Shown: piece after piece, positions 24,480-38,500 of the stretch
Numbering within the stretch: the stretch's first letter is position 1
Layout of the letters: each line of letters starts with the position of its first letter
Assembly: GCF_021155765.1 (NCBI RefSeq)
Contig: NC_060112.1
Location: 23,214,501-23,278,500, forward strand
Source of the DNA: Diprion similis
Lineage: Eukaryota; Arthropoda; Insecta; Hymenoptera; Diprionidae
Direction of reading: 5' to 3'
DNA: 64,000 nt
The notes under the pieces: model-generated
Told to the model about the DNA's origin: nothing
The model's database searches: none
What the model saw: the letters and a program-made list of their open reading frames with translations, nothing else
Program-made: the position numbers and the translations under genes

Positions 24480-25409
24480 ACACTTTAGAATTAAGATTTT
24501 ACCAACACGTGATATCGCTATTATACCGGAATAACGTGATGAACCTTGATTATCTATATGTATATATGTGTGGGTGTGTGTTTATTGCGGTGTGAATATT
24601 TCGAACCTATATAGGGATAATTTGGCCGGAAGAAAATTATTCGTAGATTTGATCAACCTTTACCGAATACATTTGAATTAATGAAAAAATTAGTAGATCA
24701 AAGAGAGAAACAAACGAAGCAAAACAAGTTTTTCTAATAGAATATCAATGAAAATCACGTTTGCTTATTCATGAATATTTCAATACACATTTACCTTATT
24801 TGTCATTTATACAGCTGAATTTTTCCATAGAATCGCAATCAAATATTTCACTGATAAAAACTCTTACGTAATACGCTGTACATGTATGTAATATATATGT
24901 AAACTCTTAGCATTGACATAAATAAATTGATTAACGCAGTTAGCTGGATTCATTTTTAATTTTATTAACATTAATTTTAACTTGTCAGTTTTACCCGCAT
25001 TGATGTTATAATTTATTATTTCTTAATAGATTTTAGTGTCCAAAATTACATTGTATGGTTGGGTGGAACGACATTTTTTACTAACTCTCACGAAGACCTG
25101 TTAAAATTGAGAATTTCTTATTCTCTTGGCTTGCAGAATATCAAATTTTTGATCTTCGTATTACCACAGTATGAAGAGATTGAAAATAAATCAAAGAAAC
25201 GAAGATAGACAGACGGTTAATATTTTATACAATAAACTTATTAGAATTAAGATAAATCGCTTTATTGTAATCCATTGAAAGAAAACATGGAGAAATTTTT
25301 TGTAACTTTCATATGCAATCGAAATTCATCCGCTATCCTAATCTTCGATACAAATTGCAAGATCACAAAGGGATTTGATAAATACAATAAAATACAATAA
25401 AATAATTAC

Positions 25410-25440
<31 letters not shown>

Positions 25441-27840
25441 TACGATAAGGGTGAATGATAAGAAATTGAAGTATAATTGTAACCTTTGAATTGCAGAACG
25501 TTATATTTAAAATTTCAAATCCGAATGAAATATGGATTTCCTCGGGTGATTCGGATCACGATATGAATGAGCGATTCACGTACACAATAACCGCGTAATA
25601 TATTAAACACATACTTGCGTTTATGCAGATTCCACCGAATGCAGATTTCAGAATGTAAATCTATGCAGCAATGCGGTATAATATATAATTCTACTAAAAC
25701 GTTCACTTTATTCTGAATAAACACAGAAGTAAAAACAAGAAAACGAACAAGAGTGAGAAAGGAAAGGAAAGGAAGGAAAGGGGAAATGAGTAAAACCATT
25801 CGATAAAATGCAGATTATCCAATGGAAATAAATCGAACCGGCATTGGTAATCAACCGCGATTAAAACTTTAGCGTTAATTAATACGGATTGTAACGAATT
25901 CCGTTCATCAAAAAAGTACGAAGGCTGTTTTTTGATTTTCTATTTATTGTTTTTAAAAACCTTTCATCCCCGACCTCCGGATGTCTCGAAAGTTGACATT
26001 AAAACTGTATAAATTATATTATTCCAACGCTTTGAGTAATTTATGCTGAATCGAAATCGTCGCTATCCCTTCTCCCTTCTATAATTTAACTGCACCTAGA
26101 CTGCACTCTTACCGTTTATTCCACTATCGGCGTTAACGCGTTTCCGTTATTGCGTGATTATTGCGGTTTCAAACTCGGAACGCAGAAAATGGTTAACGAC
26201 GTTCGGACAAAGTGAGGTTGAATTAAGAGGCGGGTAAGCGAGTCGATTAACATACCGTTTTCGCATTATTTTATCGCTGCTAGTCAATTATTATCATCCA
26301 TATGCACTGGCAAACCACTTTTGCGGCATTCTACTTCCTGACGAACGCGATTTCCGCGATTATCGTTTATTGTTATTAAACACGAAATAGCAAAATTGAG
26401 TAGAAGAAGCTGGGAATATGAATTGAGGGAATTCGAAGCTTGCGAGGAACCTTCTCGATCACTGATCTATTCGCGATGAGTCAGCTGGGTTTTTTCGCAA
26501 ATCAATTTCGTCGATGCAGAATTTTCAGAACCGAATAAAAACCAGGAATAATCTCTGAGATCAACAACCTTAACTCGTGACTTGGTCAATAACGTTCGAA
26601 ATCAAGATTTATAAATTTTTGCTCAGATCAATCAGTCAAAAATGTATCCGTAAGATGATCCCGAAGCGGTTTCAATTTCATAGTTATTTTATTCAAACGA
26701 GTAGAAACCATGAAGAAACGGACTTTCGCTTTAATCCGTTATTTGCTACAGCTATCCTACGATCTAAATCATAGATCATTTTTGTTTTTTTTCAAACAAT
26801 TTTCGTTCTCATTCCACCAAATCGACTCTAGCAAGTTCTATTTGCAATTAACGCGAGTTCTTAGGATTCCACGGAAAGCCGGATGACAAACACGGTGCTT
26901 AAACGTGAGTGACACGTTATGCAAATCATTGACAGTGACGGCAGCGATCGTGAATTTGCTAAATTTCAATTTGCCGATACATTCTAAATGATCGAGAATT
27001 TTTCATACGTGTGTAAATATATGTATACTATATTTAAAGACTAATGATTACCTCAACCGGATACCGTATTTATCCTAAGTCAAGTGTGCTTCTGGTGTTT
27101 GACATACATATATCAAAATTTATGGAGATGAGACGTTTAAAGCCGACCGAATGACAAAAAAACTTGTCCAATCCGCACGTATTCAAACGGTTGTTGGAAT
27201 GAAAAATTTTTACTCAAGAACTGGAAGTTAACGAGAATCAAATTTACTTATCGTTTCATCTAAATCCAGCGTTATTTTGTTCACCATTGTTTATATCGAT
27301 ACGGTATGAATTATTTTTTCAAACAATCAGGGAAATATTTAACGAGTGCAGAATCAGCTCTGAAATTGTTCCGCCTGAAGCTCTAGTTTATGGTTGAATT
27401 TGTAGCTGATCAATTACGTAATTTTTACGGCGATAATCAAGATTTCATCTTCGATCGAAGCAACTCCACGTCAATGGCGATCATTTTTTAATCTAGGTCG
27501 TACGGAGACCGTAACATAATGACCAATTTCACACAAATCGCAACAGCAAACTCTGCACTGGCATGCATAAATTCTTACTCAATACCCGTTGCTGTATAGT
27601 CGATGCTAAAACTGAGAACGATTCCGCGGTCCAAGGACCAAAGTATAATTACAGTAGTTGTCACAGAGCCTAACAAGTGTACAAATGTAAAAAGTTTAGT
27701 GTCTTTCTTTAGATCATGGGTCGCACGTTTCTTTGAAGAAAAACATCGAAAATCGATTAATAGTATAAAAAAATTGGAAACAGATGGAAAGAAACAGCAC
27801 ATTATGTAACAAGGAGGAAATCGTGGTCTTTTCCGGCCGA
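24480..27840. other. No gene seen; AT-rich, simple repeats
   Basis: Contains a TA tract at about 25412-25442. If the noncoding exon proposed at 29387 is right, this is intron of elongase C; otherwise it is intergenic. Confidence 0.4.
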
Positions 27841-27960
27841 GGGTAAGTTTGCAATATACGAATATTGCAGATTCTTTATTCAACAAGCGTGTGTCACGCG
27901 TTTTTTCACGAAGCACGAAATTTAGGTTAGGTTCGCGTGATGAGAGATTTGTTTTCGACA

Positions 27961-28052
27961 GCGCATGCGCGCAGTGTGGAAAAGACGACTTTCCACCACT
28001 CCTGGAAGTTAGGTTAGAGGTCTTTTCTGCGCTCCACGCATGCGCACGCGCA
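27961..28052. promoter_or_regulatory. CpG-rich block with two NRF-1-type sites in an imperfect inverted repeat
   Basis: GCGCATGCGC at 27961-27970 and TGCGCACGCGCA at 28041-28052 both match the NRF-1 consensus YGCGCAYGCGCR. Each is followed, on opposite strands, by a GAAAAGAC block, so the two halves form an imperfect inverted repeat. TTAGGTTAGG-like words lie on each side. It could be a promoter or enhancer, or a small repeat unit. Confidence 0.35.
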
Positions 28053-28119
28053 GACTCACTTTACCGTCATAGAAATGGATACTTTCTGTACGGAAAACGC
28101 GCATGGAAGAACGTGTAAA

Positions 28120-29386
28120 ACGTGCTCACGTTATTACATAAAACAAATTCCTGATAATTAATAACTGATCGATTGATTAACGGACTTATTTTATTCTATT
28201 GATATAGTGTAAATTTTATATGCAATGATTATAATATTAATATAATGTAATGATTACAATGCAAGAAAACATATGCAAATACAATTGTCAATGCCAGCTC
28301 GAGATTATAAATTGCAATTTCGTGGGCGTGAAATGTGGCAAAGGAAAAGAAAAACAATAAAAAACTAAAAAATACAGTAAATAGGAAGTGATTTGTTTCA
28401 ATCACTCCCACGCATTGCTGGAGGATCGTGAATTAGATTTTTTAAGAATTCCTTTCACTTATACTTCACGCACTTCGGTGTATTGAACTAACGAATCGAT
28501 CGTGATAATAGTATTATATAATGCGAGGATGTGAGGGCTTAACGATCGTTTCCAATGACAAAGTTGTCATTATGTTAATGGATGAATGGATGAAACATAT
28601 AAAATTTAAAGCGGAACAAATCCGAAACGTGTGACGATGTGACAGAGACGAAAGTTTCAGGTAGGTTAGAAGACATTAGAACTCGATTTATCAGTGTAAT
28701 TTTATATATCCTGCTCTCCCGAAGATTTTTCAACTCGATTCAATATTTCGGTATAATTGTACAATTTTTTTTATTAAATTTTTCTTTGGTGCACAGTATT
28801 GTATAGTAAGTATCGGATCTAATTTTACAACGAATTCAAATATTGAGCATTTGAAACAAAACTTTTAAACCAAATTTTGATAGACAAAGAAAGCAACTTC
28901 TAAAAATGAAAAAACTTCTAACAACAACCATATTCTCATCAAGAATGGTAGATTATAAATCAAAAAATTTGACTCTACACCGAATTGAATTCTGCAGAAA
29001 TTTGTACAACTCTAAAGCATAGTTTCACGGCAATGTAATCACCTTCAAGCTCATCCATATGAAAATAAAAATACGAAAGTACGTTTTAGGTAACTGAAGG
29101 GAATCGAAGAGAAAAAAGTTTCAAAAAAATCGAATCAAGTTGTAGTGAATTTTTTTTCTCATTCTCGCCCTAGTTTACGATTATGACATCGTTAATGTGA
29201 TAATTTATAGCTATTCGATCTCGATTTTTTCCTTCCACCAGATCGTTAAAATGACATAACTATAATATCCGGAAAATTCGTGAAACTAAAATTAAAGAGG
29301 GTTAAAAAAATTGTCTCCAACGGAAAAGACGAAAAACAATGAAAAGAGAAAAAGAAAAACAAAAAAGTAATCGTAACGATACTTAC
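28120..29386. other. No feature recognised
   Basis: AT-rich sequence with no exon-like frames. It ends at a strong minus-strand splice donor. Confidence 0.4.
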
Positions 29387-29829
29387 TTTTGAAACGACAG
29401 CAGCAGGAACGAGAAAACACTGACAGGTGAATTGTACTTCGACCAGAGGCTGACCGGATGCGCGAAAACCGACAAAATCAACTTTTCCCTCGATATAAAT
29501 TCCCGCGAAAATTCCGAGTCCCGTAAACTACGTGCGTGTGCAACGATATCTCCTTCTGTCGTAGCTCAGCAAGCAAAAATTTTCCCACCACCCACCCGGC
29601 CAGTTGTCGAGAGGAAACTGATCGCAGATCGGTTCGAACGCTGGACCAAAGCTGCGGCTGACTAACAGGTGGATAAATCCAAGTACAGGGGTAGGGCGCT
29701 TAGGATCACCAGACTCTCGATCACCGGCGATCTACGAGCAACGCTTTTGTCGAATGATGACCGATCGCTGCTGAGCCACGATCTGCGAACGGCTATTCGA
29801 GAAATCAGAAACGCACGACGTTTTTAACT
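29387..29829 (-). other. Candidate noncoding first exon of elongase C
   Basis: A consensus donor (AAAA then GTAAGTAT, minus strand, GT at 29386-29385) closes a GC-richer island. An initiator-like CAGTT (A at 29829) and a weak CATATAGATA box (29846-29855) stand at the far end. The elongase C acceptor at 22863 needs an upstream donor, and this is the best one I saw in that direction. The link would mean a 6.5-kb intron and is inferred. Confidence 0.3.
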
Positions 29830-30261
29830 GCGAACGACACCTTCCTATCTATATGCATACACACCCCTTCCATCGGCTGCTCGCTGAGGTGAGCCTCCGA
29901 CCATTTCCTCCACTCGTCATCGTCGTATCGCCATCTTCACCTCTGATTTTTACTTAATTTTTTTACTCGCCAAACGCGTTCTATCGCTTCTCATCGACCT
30001 CGCAAACGAAAGTCTGTTCAAGCCATCCTCATCTGTCAAAATTATCAGCTGCTTTCGGGCGGGGATGAAAAAATTGAACAACCACACGATCGTGGGATTT
30101 ATAGGGTCGAAATATGTATCGAATTTTTGAAGACGCGACAATCTTATTCGTAGAAATTTTTGAACATCGAATCAAATGATTTTTAAACTGAAAATCTCAG
30201 ATTTAAGATCTGTAGTTCGGATCTGGTCTTCAAGTATTTTTACTCGTGTAATTACATCGTT

Positions 30262-30779
30262 AAGTCATTCCATGTCAAATTTGTAAGGTGAACCTTCAAC
30301 TTCGCACGGTTGTCCGCGATGAATGATTTTTTTTTTTAGGTTTTCAAAACAATCATTTTGTTGCTTGGGATTTCACCTTCAAAATCCTGTTTTCAATCAG
30401 TCCCTGTGATTTTTTTTCTCGTCAAGTTATCCAGCATCAAAGGAAACAGTGTCCGAAAAACGTTGATCCCTCGTAACAAGTGAAAAAATTCTATTTGTCT
30501 TGAATTCATCTTCGGTATTGAAGAATATCGGAAAAAATTAAAAACAGAATTTTCAATTGAAATCTCTATTCGTCAATATTCTAATCCCGGAAAACATGAT
30601 CGCCATTTTTATGCAAGTTTTGTTGTGAAAAAATTGAAATTTTTTTTTAAATGTCTGTACGATGGATACTCCAAGCTACAAAATGTTTATTTTGAAAATC
30701 TAAGGAAAAAGAAAAACCATTTATCGACCACGACTTTTCGAAATGAAGGTTCACTTTAGAAATTTGACATGAATGACTT
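30262..30779. mobile_element. 518-bp element with about 110-bp imperfect terminal inverted repeats
   Basis: The ends AAGTCATTCCATGTCAAATT (left) and AAGTCATTCATGTCAAATTT (right, complement) are followed in both arms by GTGAACCTTCA. Further in, both share a TTTTCAAAAC-AAC-ATTTTG-TGCTTGG block, so the arms stay alignable for about 110 bp. There is no coding capacity. This is a non-autonomous, MITE-like element whose family is not identified. Confidence 0.75.
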
Positions 30780-33700
30780 GAAGATAAGATTACTCGAGTC
30801 AAAATTCGTACAAATCAGATCTGGACAAATAAAGCTTAAGGCTGAAATTTTCAGCTTCAAAATACTTTTTAATTCAACGATCTACTTGCAGTTTTCGCAA
30901 AGTTACAGCTTTTCAAAGTTCGACTTTCTTCCACGAGCGTCTGTCAGCCTGATATATATTTACTTATCAATTAAACTTTCACTTTCCTACGTTTCCACTT
31001 TTCCGTACTTAAATATTCTACAATAATCCTGTTAGATCTTCATTTCTTCGAAAACTTTGATATATTCCGAGATTCTTGCTGTGTACGCATCTCACTTTTG
31101 ACCCTCACTCAGGTCCTTTGTCCCAAGATTGATTCCCCCCGGTCGAATCGTACAGATGTTAATTATAAATACCGGCTATGGGACAACCGGACAGAAGAAA
31201 GCAAAGAAACAAGGAATTCCAGTTTTCCTCCTAAGCCATAAAAAAATAATTGGATGTATTGACGCACGTCTTTTATCCAAGCATTGAGCGCGAACCTTGC
31301 ATCGAAGATGATTATGGGACAGGATTTCTTTCACGTGAGACTTTAACTTTTGTAATGTGTTTATCAGACCATAAGAAGAAACAGAATTTCGTGCAATTAT
31401 CGATCTTAGCTTCACTCACGACATCCCTTAGAACGAGTTTCTGTACATAAGACAATCCCAAAACACCATAGAATAACAATTGTCCAGGAGTCAACTCAGT
31501 CTATGTCTTATAAGTCAATCTTTGTAATCAAGTCCCTTTCATCGGTTTATTATACTTCCAGGACACGTTTTCTCATCCTCGAAACTCCGCATCTTGATAA
31601 CTTCCAAATTTCAAATAACATAAAAAAACCCATTAACGCTGGCTACAAGATCCTGCCAAAAATAGTAATGCTATAAATAGTGATTTGCAGGTATAAATCC
31701 TCTCTGGAAATGCATTGACCGGTCAATGTCCGAATTATTTGTTTCATTTTTCATCTTTCGTCATTTATCATAATCCGCGTAAATAATCTCACGTAGGTAT
31801 AGTCCAAGTCTGGTTACATATAAGTTAGCAATTATAGAAGTTGAACGAAGTAATTTAAACAGTTGATCTTTACAATTATCATAGAGCTAGTAATTCCGGA
31901 GTGTTTTTTTTTTCTGTCTCACTCTCAACTAATCGTGTAGAGAATTGTTATCCTTTTCTATTACTTTAACTCGTTTTTTTTTTTTTGTTTCATCATTGTC
32001 AACTAATCGAGTATAGAATTTTTGTCGTTTCAGTTTTCTATTGCATTATAGATACACGTAACTAGGTGTAGCGTTCTAAAACGCCCCCGCAACTCTTGCG
32101 TTATGACGTGACACAATAATTCTCGTTTAACGATCAGTAAACGAAGTAACGAGCGTGTATCAAATGCAGAGACTTGTATAAAGTCGATGCATGATTCGGA
32201 AAAGGCGTTACTTGTAGAAAAAAAGAATGAAAATAAGGAGATGAAAAAAAAAAAAATAGGACAAAAAAAAACGAAAGATAATGAAGAAATTGCACGTTTT
32301 CGCACGCGATAATTATTTATACGCACATATATATATATGTATTACGTAAAGATGCGTATTAATAATGTCTGCAAAACTTTTCCTGTTCACGTAATTTTTC
32401 GTTGTTTTTTTTTTTTATTTTCTTATTTTTTTATTTTATTTATCTTCTTTTTTTTTCTTCTCCTCAACGAAAAATAAGATAAAAACGAAATTAAACTCAC
32501 AATTAGCGCAGTAATGAATTATATTTTCTAAAAATTTTAACCCTTCCATGCAATTAATTATACACTTAAATATACAGTTTAAAAAAATCTTTTACTCACA
32601 GGAAAACATATAACAAAAAAAAAAAAAACAGAAAAAAGGCAACTTGCAACTTTTCTTTAACACCGTTACAACGTGTTTGAGTTGATGCATTTTTTTTTTT
32701 TGCCTCGCCATTTATTCCTTTCTTTCTATCTTCTCAAGACTCAAACCGCAGACGTGATACAACGAATTATACCCATACCGATAAAATTATCCTCCTGGGT
32801 ATACGACATAAGACCAAAAGTACCATGCGGTGGCAGAAAGCAAACGGGAGAACGCAATGACAGTTGGATTTATCGCTGTACCTACAGATTCGCACGGATT
32901 CGCGGTTCGAAAGATTCAGGAAATATATTATTCCTCCTCGCCCCTCCCTTTTTTTCTCACGTCTTATTCTGTTTCTCATTGTTATTCCATTTGGTTCCGT
33001 GTAATTTTTTCTTAAACCGCCCAAAATTTCTTTAAACTTGATTCAAATCGAAATCAGTAATGGTGTATAAATTTTTTTTTTTTTTTTTTTTCTCTTCTCT
33101 TTACCGTTTCCACTTCACTTTTAACACACGTTCACCTTTTTTCCAAGCTCGCTCGTTACCTCTTTACTGCGTGATTATTTTTCTACACCTGTGGTATTAA
33201 GGGAATAAAGAGAATGAAAAAGCGTGGAAATGAGAGAAAAAAGTAAGAGCAAGATAGAAAATAAATAAATAAATAAACAAAAATGAGACGGTATTATTCC
33301 AGTATTATATAGTGCAAAGTCATTTTCTGTATTATTTGCAACCTTACACACGCCTTTATGCGTGTGCCAAGACGGCCTTCAATTATGCCATCGTATGTTT
33401 ATTTACCAAATAGACTGCCTGCCCGCAGCTTGAATTTGCATATACACTTATGTACATGTGATCGTATCAGAATTTATGTATATTATTTCTAAAATTCATA
33501 CGTATTCCATTTCATGTGTAATATCAATCAAACAATGAATTATTATTTTACCGTTGATTAATTTATTTATTTATACATTTATTCATCGGATTCTATTTTT
33601 CCTTTGTAAATGAAAAATGTACGCGTTTATTCGTTTTATTTTTCTTTCTTTTCTTTCTTTCTTCGAAAAACTGATTTTCACGAATACAAGCCGGCTGAAA

Positions 33701-36700
33701 AATCTCAAAAAAGTTCACGTTCATGTTTATGTTTGCTTTATTTTAATACACACATTTTATCGAGGGGAACAGAATGTTCACCGTTTCATCCATCAACTGC
33801 TTCTACTCATTGATTGCAAGGTGTTGCAACGTATGTATGTAAACACCTGTTGTTGTACTGACCAATACTTTTTTTCAAGGCTATTACGACCCCAGGGCTC
33901 AGGCTCGAAATCCAACTATGGTGTAACCGGTGCCGATTACCCAAGAATGCCATCGTAATGTCTTAACCTTTGAAAAGACAAATAGAAGATAAACGATTCA
34001 ACGATTCGATTTATTTACGCTACGCAAGGTTCTTCTTTCGCTTACTGGTGTTAATTTTTTTCCACCATCCTAAGGGTATGGATTTTTTTTTTATTACCTT
34101 TTTGATGCAATGAAATTTCTGACTCACCGTAAGTAAAGTCGACTTCCGTTAATCAGACAACGAAAAAGAATCCTCAGCCAGGGAGAAATGGGGATTTTTA
34201 ATATCACATGAAATCACAATCGGTTTGTATGAACGAGTTTTAATTATTCTTATGCATCTGTATCAGGGGTGGTGAAAAATAAGTTTTTATCTAGAGCTTT
34301 CAGGAGCAGCCTTGGAATTTTTTCAGACCGTGGAACATCACGCATCAGGCATTCGAGACGATCGCGATGTGCGTGAATGAAAATTGAGCAATTAACAAAG
34401 CAGTCCTGTATTAGAGATACGTCATACATATCTATGTGTGTCCGGAGACCGTAAAATATATAATATATGTGTAAAACGTAGGTATAAGCGAGGTGCAAAA
34501 TCGGGTCAGACGCGTAAACAGCGCCTGCGGCGTTCAAGGCTTTGTAATAACGCGGGGAGTCATAGCTCGATGGCCGTTTTATACGCATAAAGTGCATAAG
34601 TCAGACGCGGGCAGTGACTGTCGTGAATAAAGAGGAAATGAAAAATTACCAATGGAAACGGACGCGTAGGCTGTGGTTGGTTGGAAACGAAATGAGACGA
34701 GATTTTCCGTAACATCGACGGCAGATCGGTTTTATTGCCGCGAGTCTGTCTGCCTGCAAGACGAGAAAACACATTTTTCAATCATTCACCTTTTTTCTAT
34801 TAGTGAATTTTTTTTTTTTTTTTTTTTTTTATATATATTTTTTTAAAGAGAATATAAATAAAAAGAATTATTTCAATTTTTATTTGGCTGAAAAAGCAGG
34901 CGTTTTGGGGTAGAATTTATGCACACCCTGAAAATTTTCGTAACAGACGAAAGTGAGGTCGTGATTAAATCGGTGTAAATATTTAAGGGGTGTCAAATAT
35001 CTGCATAAAATTCATCGAAATCCCTCGTGAGATATTTATACCGATAAAATTTTTTGAAAAGCTGGTTTTTCTAGGCCTGGGGAGCGTGCGGAAAGTGTCC
35101 CGTTTCCGAACAGTGCGGTAAAACGATGCTGGCGCATGCGCGTGGCTGGAAATCTCTTTTACACACTAGGGCTTAATTTTACGCACAGACTTTAGTATCC
35201 TTCAGAGGATTTGAAATAGTACGTAGCGCGTATCACGCATGGGGTTGGACGATATCTGACTCGTGTGATCACAGCGCTCATCGGAAATCTATCACTTTCC
35301 GCACTAGTACCATAATATACTATTTTTAGTTCCTAGTTGCATATGCATGACTGCAGTGAATGTGTATCTAAAAATGGATTTCACATCCGGAAACATCGGA
35401 CTTCCTCGCACGGAAAATATATGAGATGTTTTGTGTCTAACGACACGAAGTGCCGAAAATTCGAAGGCAAAGATCCGGTTTGTAAAATTGATGAAATTGA
35501 AAAGGTGGTCGAAAATTTGGTGGATCGATTCACATGCAAAATTTATTCGACAGTCCAATGACGGTATGGTTTGTTTTTCGCGAATTTTCAGCTCCGGCAT
35601 TCCAACTTCTCTGTTTTTTATTCCTGGCATATACTATATGTATATGCCATTACCGGGATATAATTGCAATGGCATTATCATCAAGGTAATAACTGAATGC
35701 GAGGTGCTTTCACTGTCGCTCACGAAATGGTATAATATGTACGGCAGAAGTGAATAAAAATTAGTCGGCATCGATGCCGATGAATCGAAGTCTTCTTCAA
35801 TGATTATAGTGTCAAATTTTTGGATTTTCGATTATCTATATTTACGTTCAAGGGATACTATTCTATAAAATAAACTGATACAGAATTGAAAGTCTTCCTA
35901 CATGTATTGAATAAACGAATATTAAAAGGTATTACATGAAACGTATCGAGTTAATTTGGGCTTGTTTTTGCTAATTTCTTGATCAATTGCGACGCTATCT
36001 GCTACACAATAAAAACAGCCATCGCAGAGAACAGCAAATTCGAATGATAAATACTCGATGCACAATAACTCGTGATATTAAAATTAATGAAAAGTACATA
36101 AGATCGTCGGCCTGCAGCCAACTTCTCAAAAGAAAACTACTTGATATGGAAATATTCGCAATCAACGTTCGTAATATTATTTGACTTCCATTAATGACAA
36201 ATTACACTTCCTAGCTAATATAGGTAAATAGCTTTTCGTTTTTACGTGACTGTTTGAAGACAAACCAGCCATCCTGTCATCCTCACCATATCCAATTGTC
36301 AATAAACATTCGTTTGCAACAAAAAAAAAAAAAAAAAAAAAGAAAACAAAAATATTGCTAAAGAATGTAAAACTTTGTCGACGAGAAAAGAAACAAGAAA
36401 TAAATCAATGCGATTAGGAATCAGAATCGCATTTTTTTTTAAAGAACACTGAAAAATCGTCAGTGTATCCCTAAATAAAGGCACTGTAAAATACGAGCCC
36501 TTAATGTTATTATTCAAAGCTGACGATTCTTAATTTTCTATTTCCGTTTGAATAATGTGGGAAATTTTTTTTCCGAACTATGCAATTTTATTTCTCGTAA
36601 AAGAATCAATGTACAATAATAAACAATATAGTTCTTTGTAGGAAATTAAACGCTCTATAAAAAAGGTCTGAACGAAGATTTGCGTAAGGCGAGCCGTTTG

Positions 36701-38500
36701 GAAGTTACCTTAAGCCTCAACCATTGAAAAGACAGGTTTTTCAAGGGATTGGAAATACGCGAAGATTTAAATTTGTTTTTTTCATTTTCTGTACTTAAAC
36801 CTGAAACATTCCGGCAACATCACCTCGGTCGTCGCCATATTTCCGCTTTGGTTTTCATCTATCTTTTTTTTCGCCGTTAAAGATTTCAAACGCTAATCAA
36901 CATAGATAATCGTAACAGGTTTTACTGGCCTAAAATTTTTAACATCATCCGGCTAAAATTCCATTCCAATGCCTACGAATAAATCTCCAATTTTCTTTCC
37001 CCACCATTCGTTTGTATTTGTTATTTCAATTTTTATATTATACGTGCAGTTTTATCAATGTAAAAAGGTTCAAGTCATATTCGCGATAATAATATTGTCT
37101 GGATCGCTGTACGCAGTTAATTATTCCGACAACAATCATTACTAACAATAAGTTGCAATGATTAACACAAATCATGCAGGTGCGATTATGCGTAATGAAC
37201 GTGTGTAATGCGTTGAGAAAGCAAACGCTCACAGTTTGTATGGTAATTTAATCTGTTAAACGGAAGTTAAAACGCTGATATAAAGCTCATTCAGTCATCG
37301 AGCACTGTAAACCGGCCAGAGATTAATCATGCATCTGCAGAATTTTATCGAGACGGGATTTTTTCACTTTTCTTTGTGCCGCACGGCTCAAATGTTTATA
37401 ATAGTTTTGCGGTTTTGGACTAACGAAGAAGAACAAAAGAAGAAAAAATTTATTGCAGAAAAATTTAATCTCCTACCTCAACTTCGATGGAAAACGTAAG
37501 AAAGTCATTTCCGCTATTATTAATTTATCGGGTTCAAACGATTACTTTCTGATAACGAAAAACCGAAGGCTGAAAATCTCTGACGCACTTCAGACGACGT
37601 CTTCATTCTTATTTCAAAGAACCAAAAATATAACGAATTTTACCCAATATGATTGTAATTTTTGTTTAAACCGTTTGTGGTAAAAGATTTCCGCATGTAA
37701 TTAATATTCATTAACGAATTAAATATTTTTTCCATCGAATCCGCGAGTCGTCCGCAGACGATTACGTTTACCCAATTTTAGTTTATGAAACATGCAACCT
37801 TAAAAAACTACATATTGAATTTCGTTTCCACCATGTATTATTTCCGACATATGTAATCGATACTCCGATCGGTATTTCATTTTTTTACGTCAAAGAATAA
37901 ATTTTATGAATTACAAGTTGAAAACCGATCTGCAGAAAGAAAAAATTAATCAACAGTCCATGAATTAAGATGATATTTTCCACCGATTTCAGGCGGATGT
38001 TTACGATTGTAATAGATCTTCCGTTTGGAGACAAATATTGAAAATGAATAAAAAAGTTTTTGCGACTTTTGAGACATCCGTCAGATTTAATCTGCAAAAA
38101 CGTAAGTATTTTTGTCTGTGAATAAAGCGAGAAGAAACTGATCGATTTTTATGAAATTTGCCTTCTCGATTTTTTCCACTCAACTAATCGGAACTGATTA
38201 GATTTTGGGAAAAAATTCTCCTCCTGATTAAAAAATTGTTAACACAATAGCGTAATTTCTCCACCTTTCTTGCATGTAAACGAAATATATTGCAGCTATT
38301 TTTTTTTTTCTATATCAAATTATCTTCAATTAAATTCACCTCGTCCAATTGCGTAATTCGAACCTCGCCGTTACCACCAAGGTAATAATTAACTCTGTCT
38401 CCAAGAGACTAAACTTCTGTTTTTTTCAAAAATTTCCAAAAATGTGTGATGCGTAAGAAGAAGGTGAAAAAGAAGAAGAATAAGTAAAGAGTTTTCATTC
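30780..38500. other. Long stretch without a confident gene
   Basis: AT-rich with many poly-A and poly-T runs (32401-32460, 33068-33090, 34808-34830, 36320-36340). The short frames, such as plus-strand 35343-35561 with several Cys, have no junction or family support. It is most likely intergenic between elongase C and the DNase gene. Confidence 0.45.
35086..35304. repeat. 12-bp inverted repeat GTGCGGAAAGTG bounding a 219-bp CpG-rich block
   Basis: Perfect 12-bp inverted copies lie at 35086-35097 and 35293-35304. The interior carries another GTGCGG word and an NRF-1-type palindrome (35132-35141). It could be a very small transposon remnant or a regulatory block. Confidence 0.35.

Noticed and set aside
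27925-28016. TTAGGTTAGG-like words, suggesting telomeric repeat
   Set aside because: Only two adjacent units at one spot and one at another; too few for a telomeric array.
35343-35561. Cys-containing plus-strand frame of about 72 aa
   Set aside because: A CxxC and further Cys residues are present, but there is no family likeness, no promoter and no poly(A) signal; an overlapping frame is equally open.
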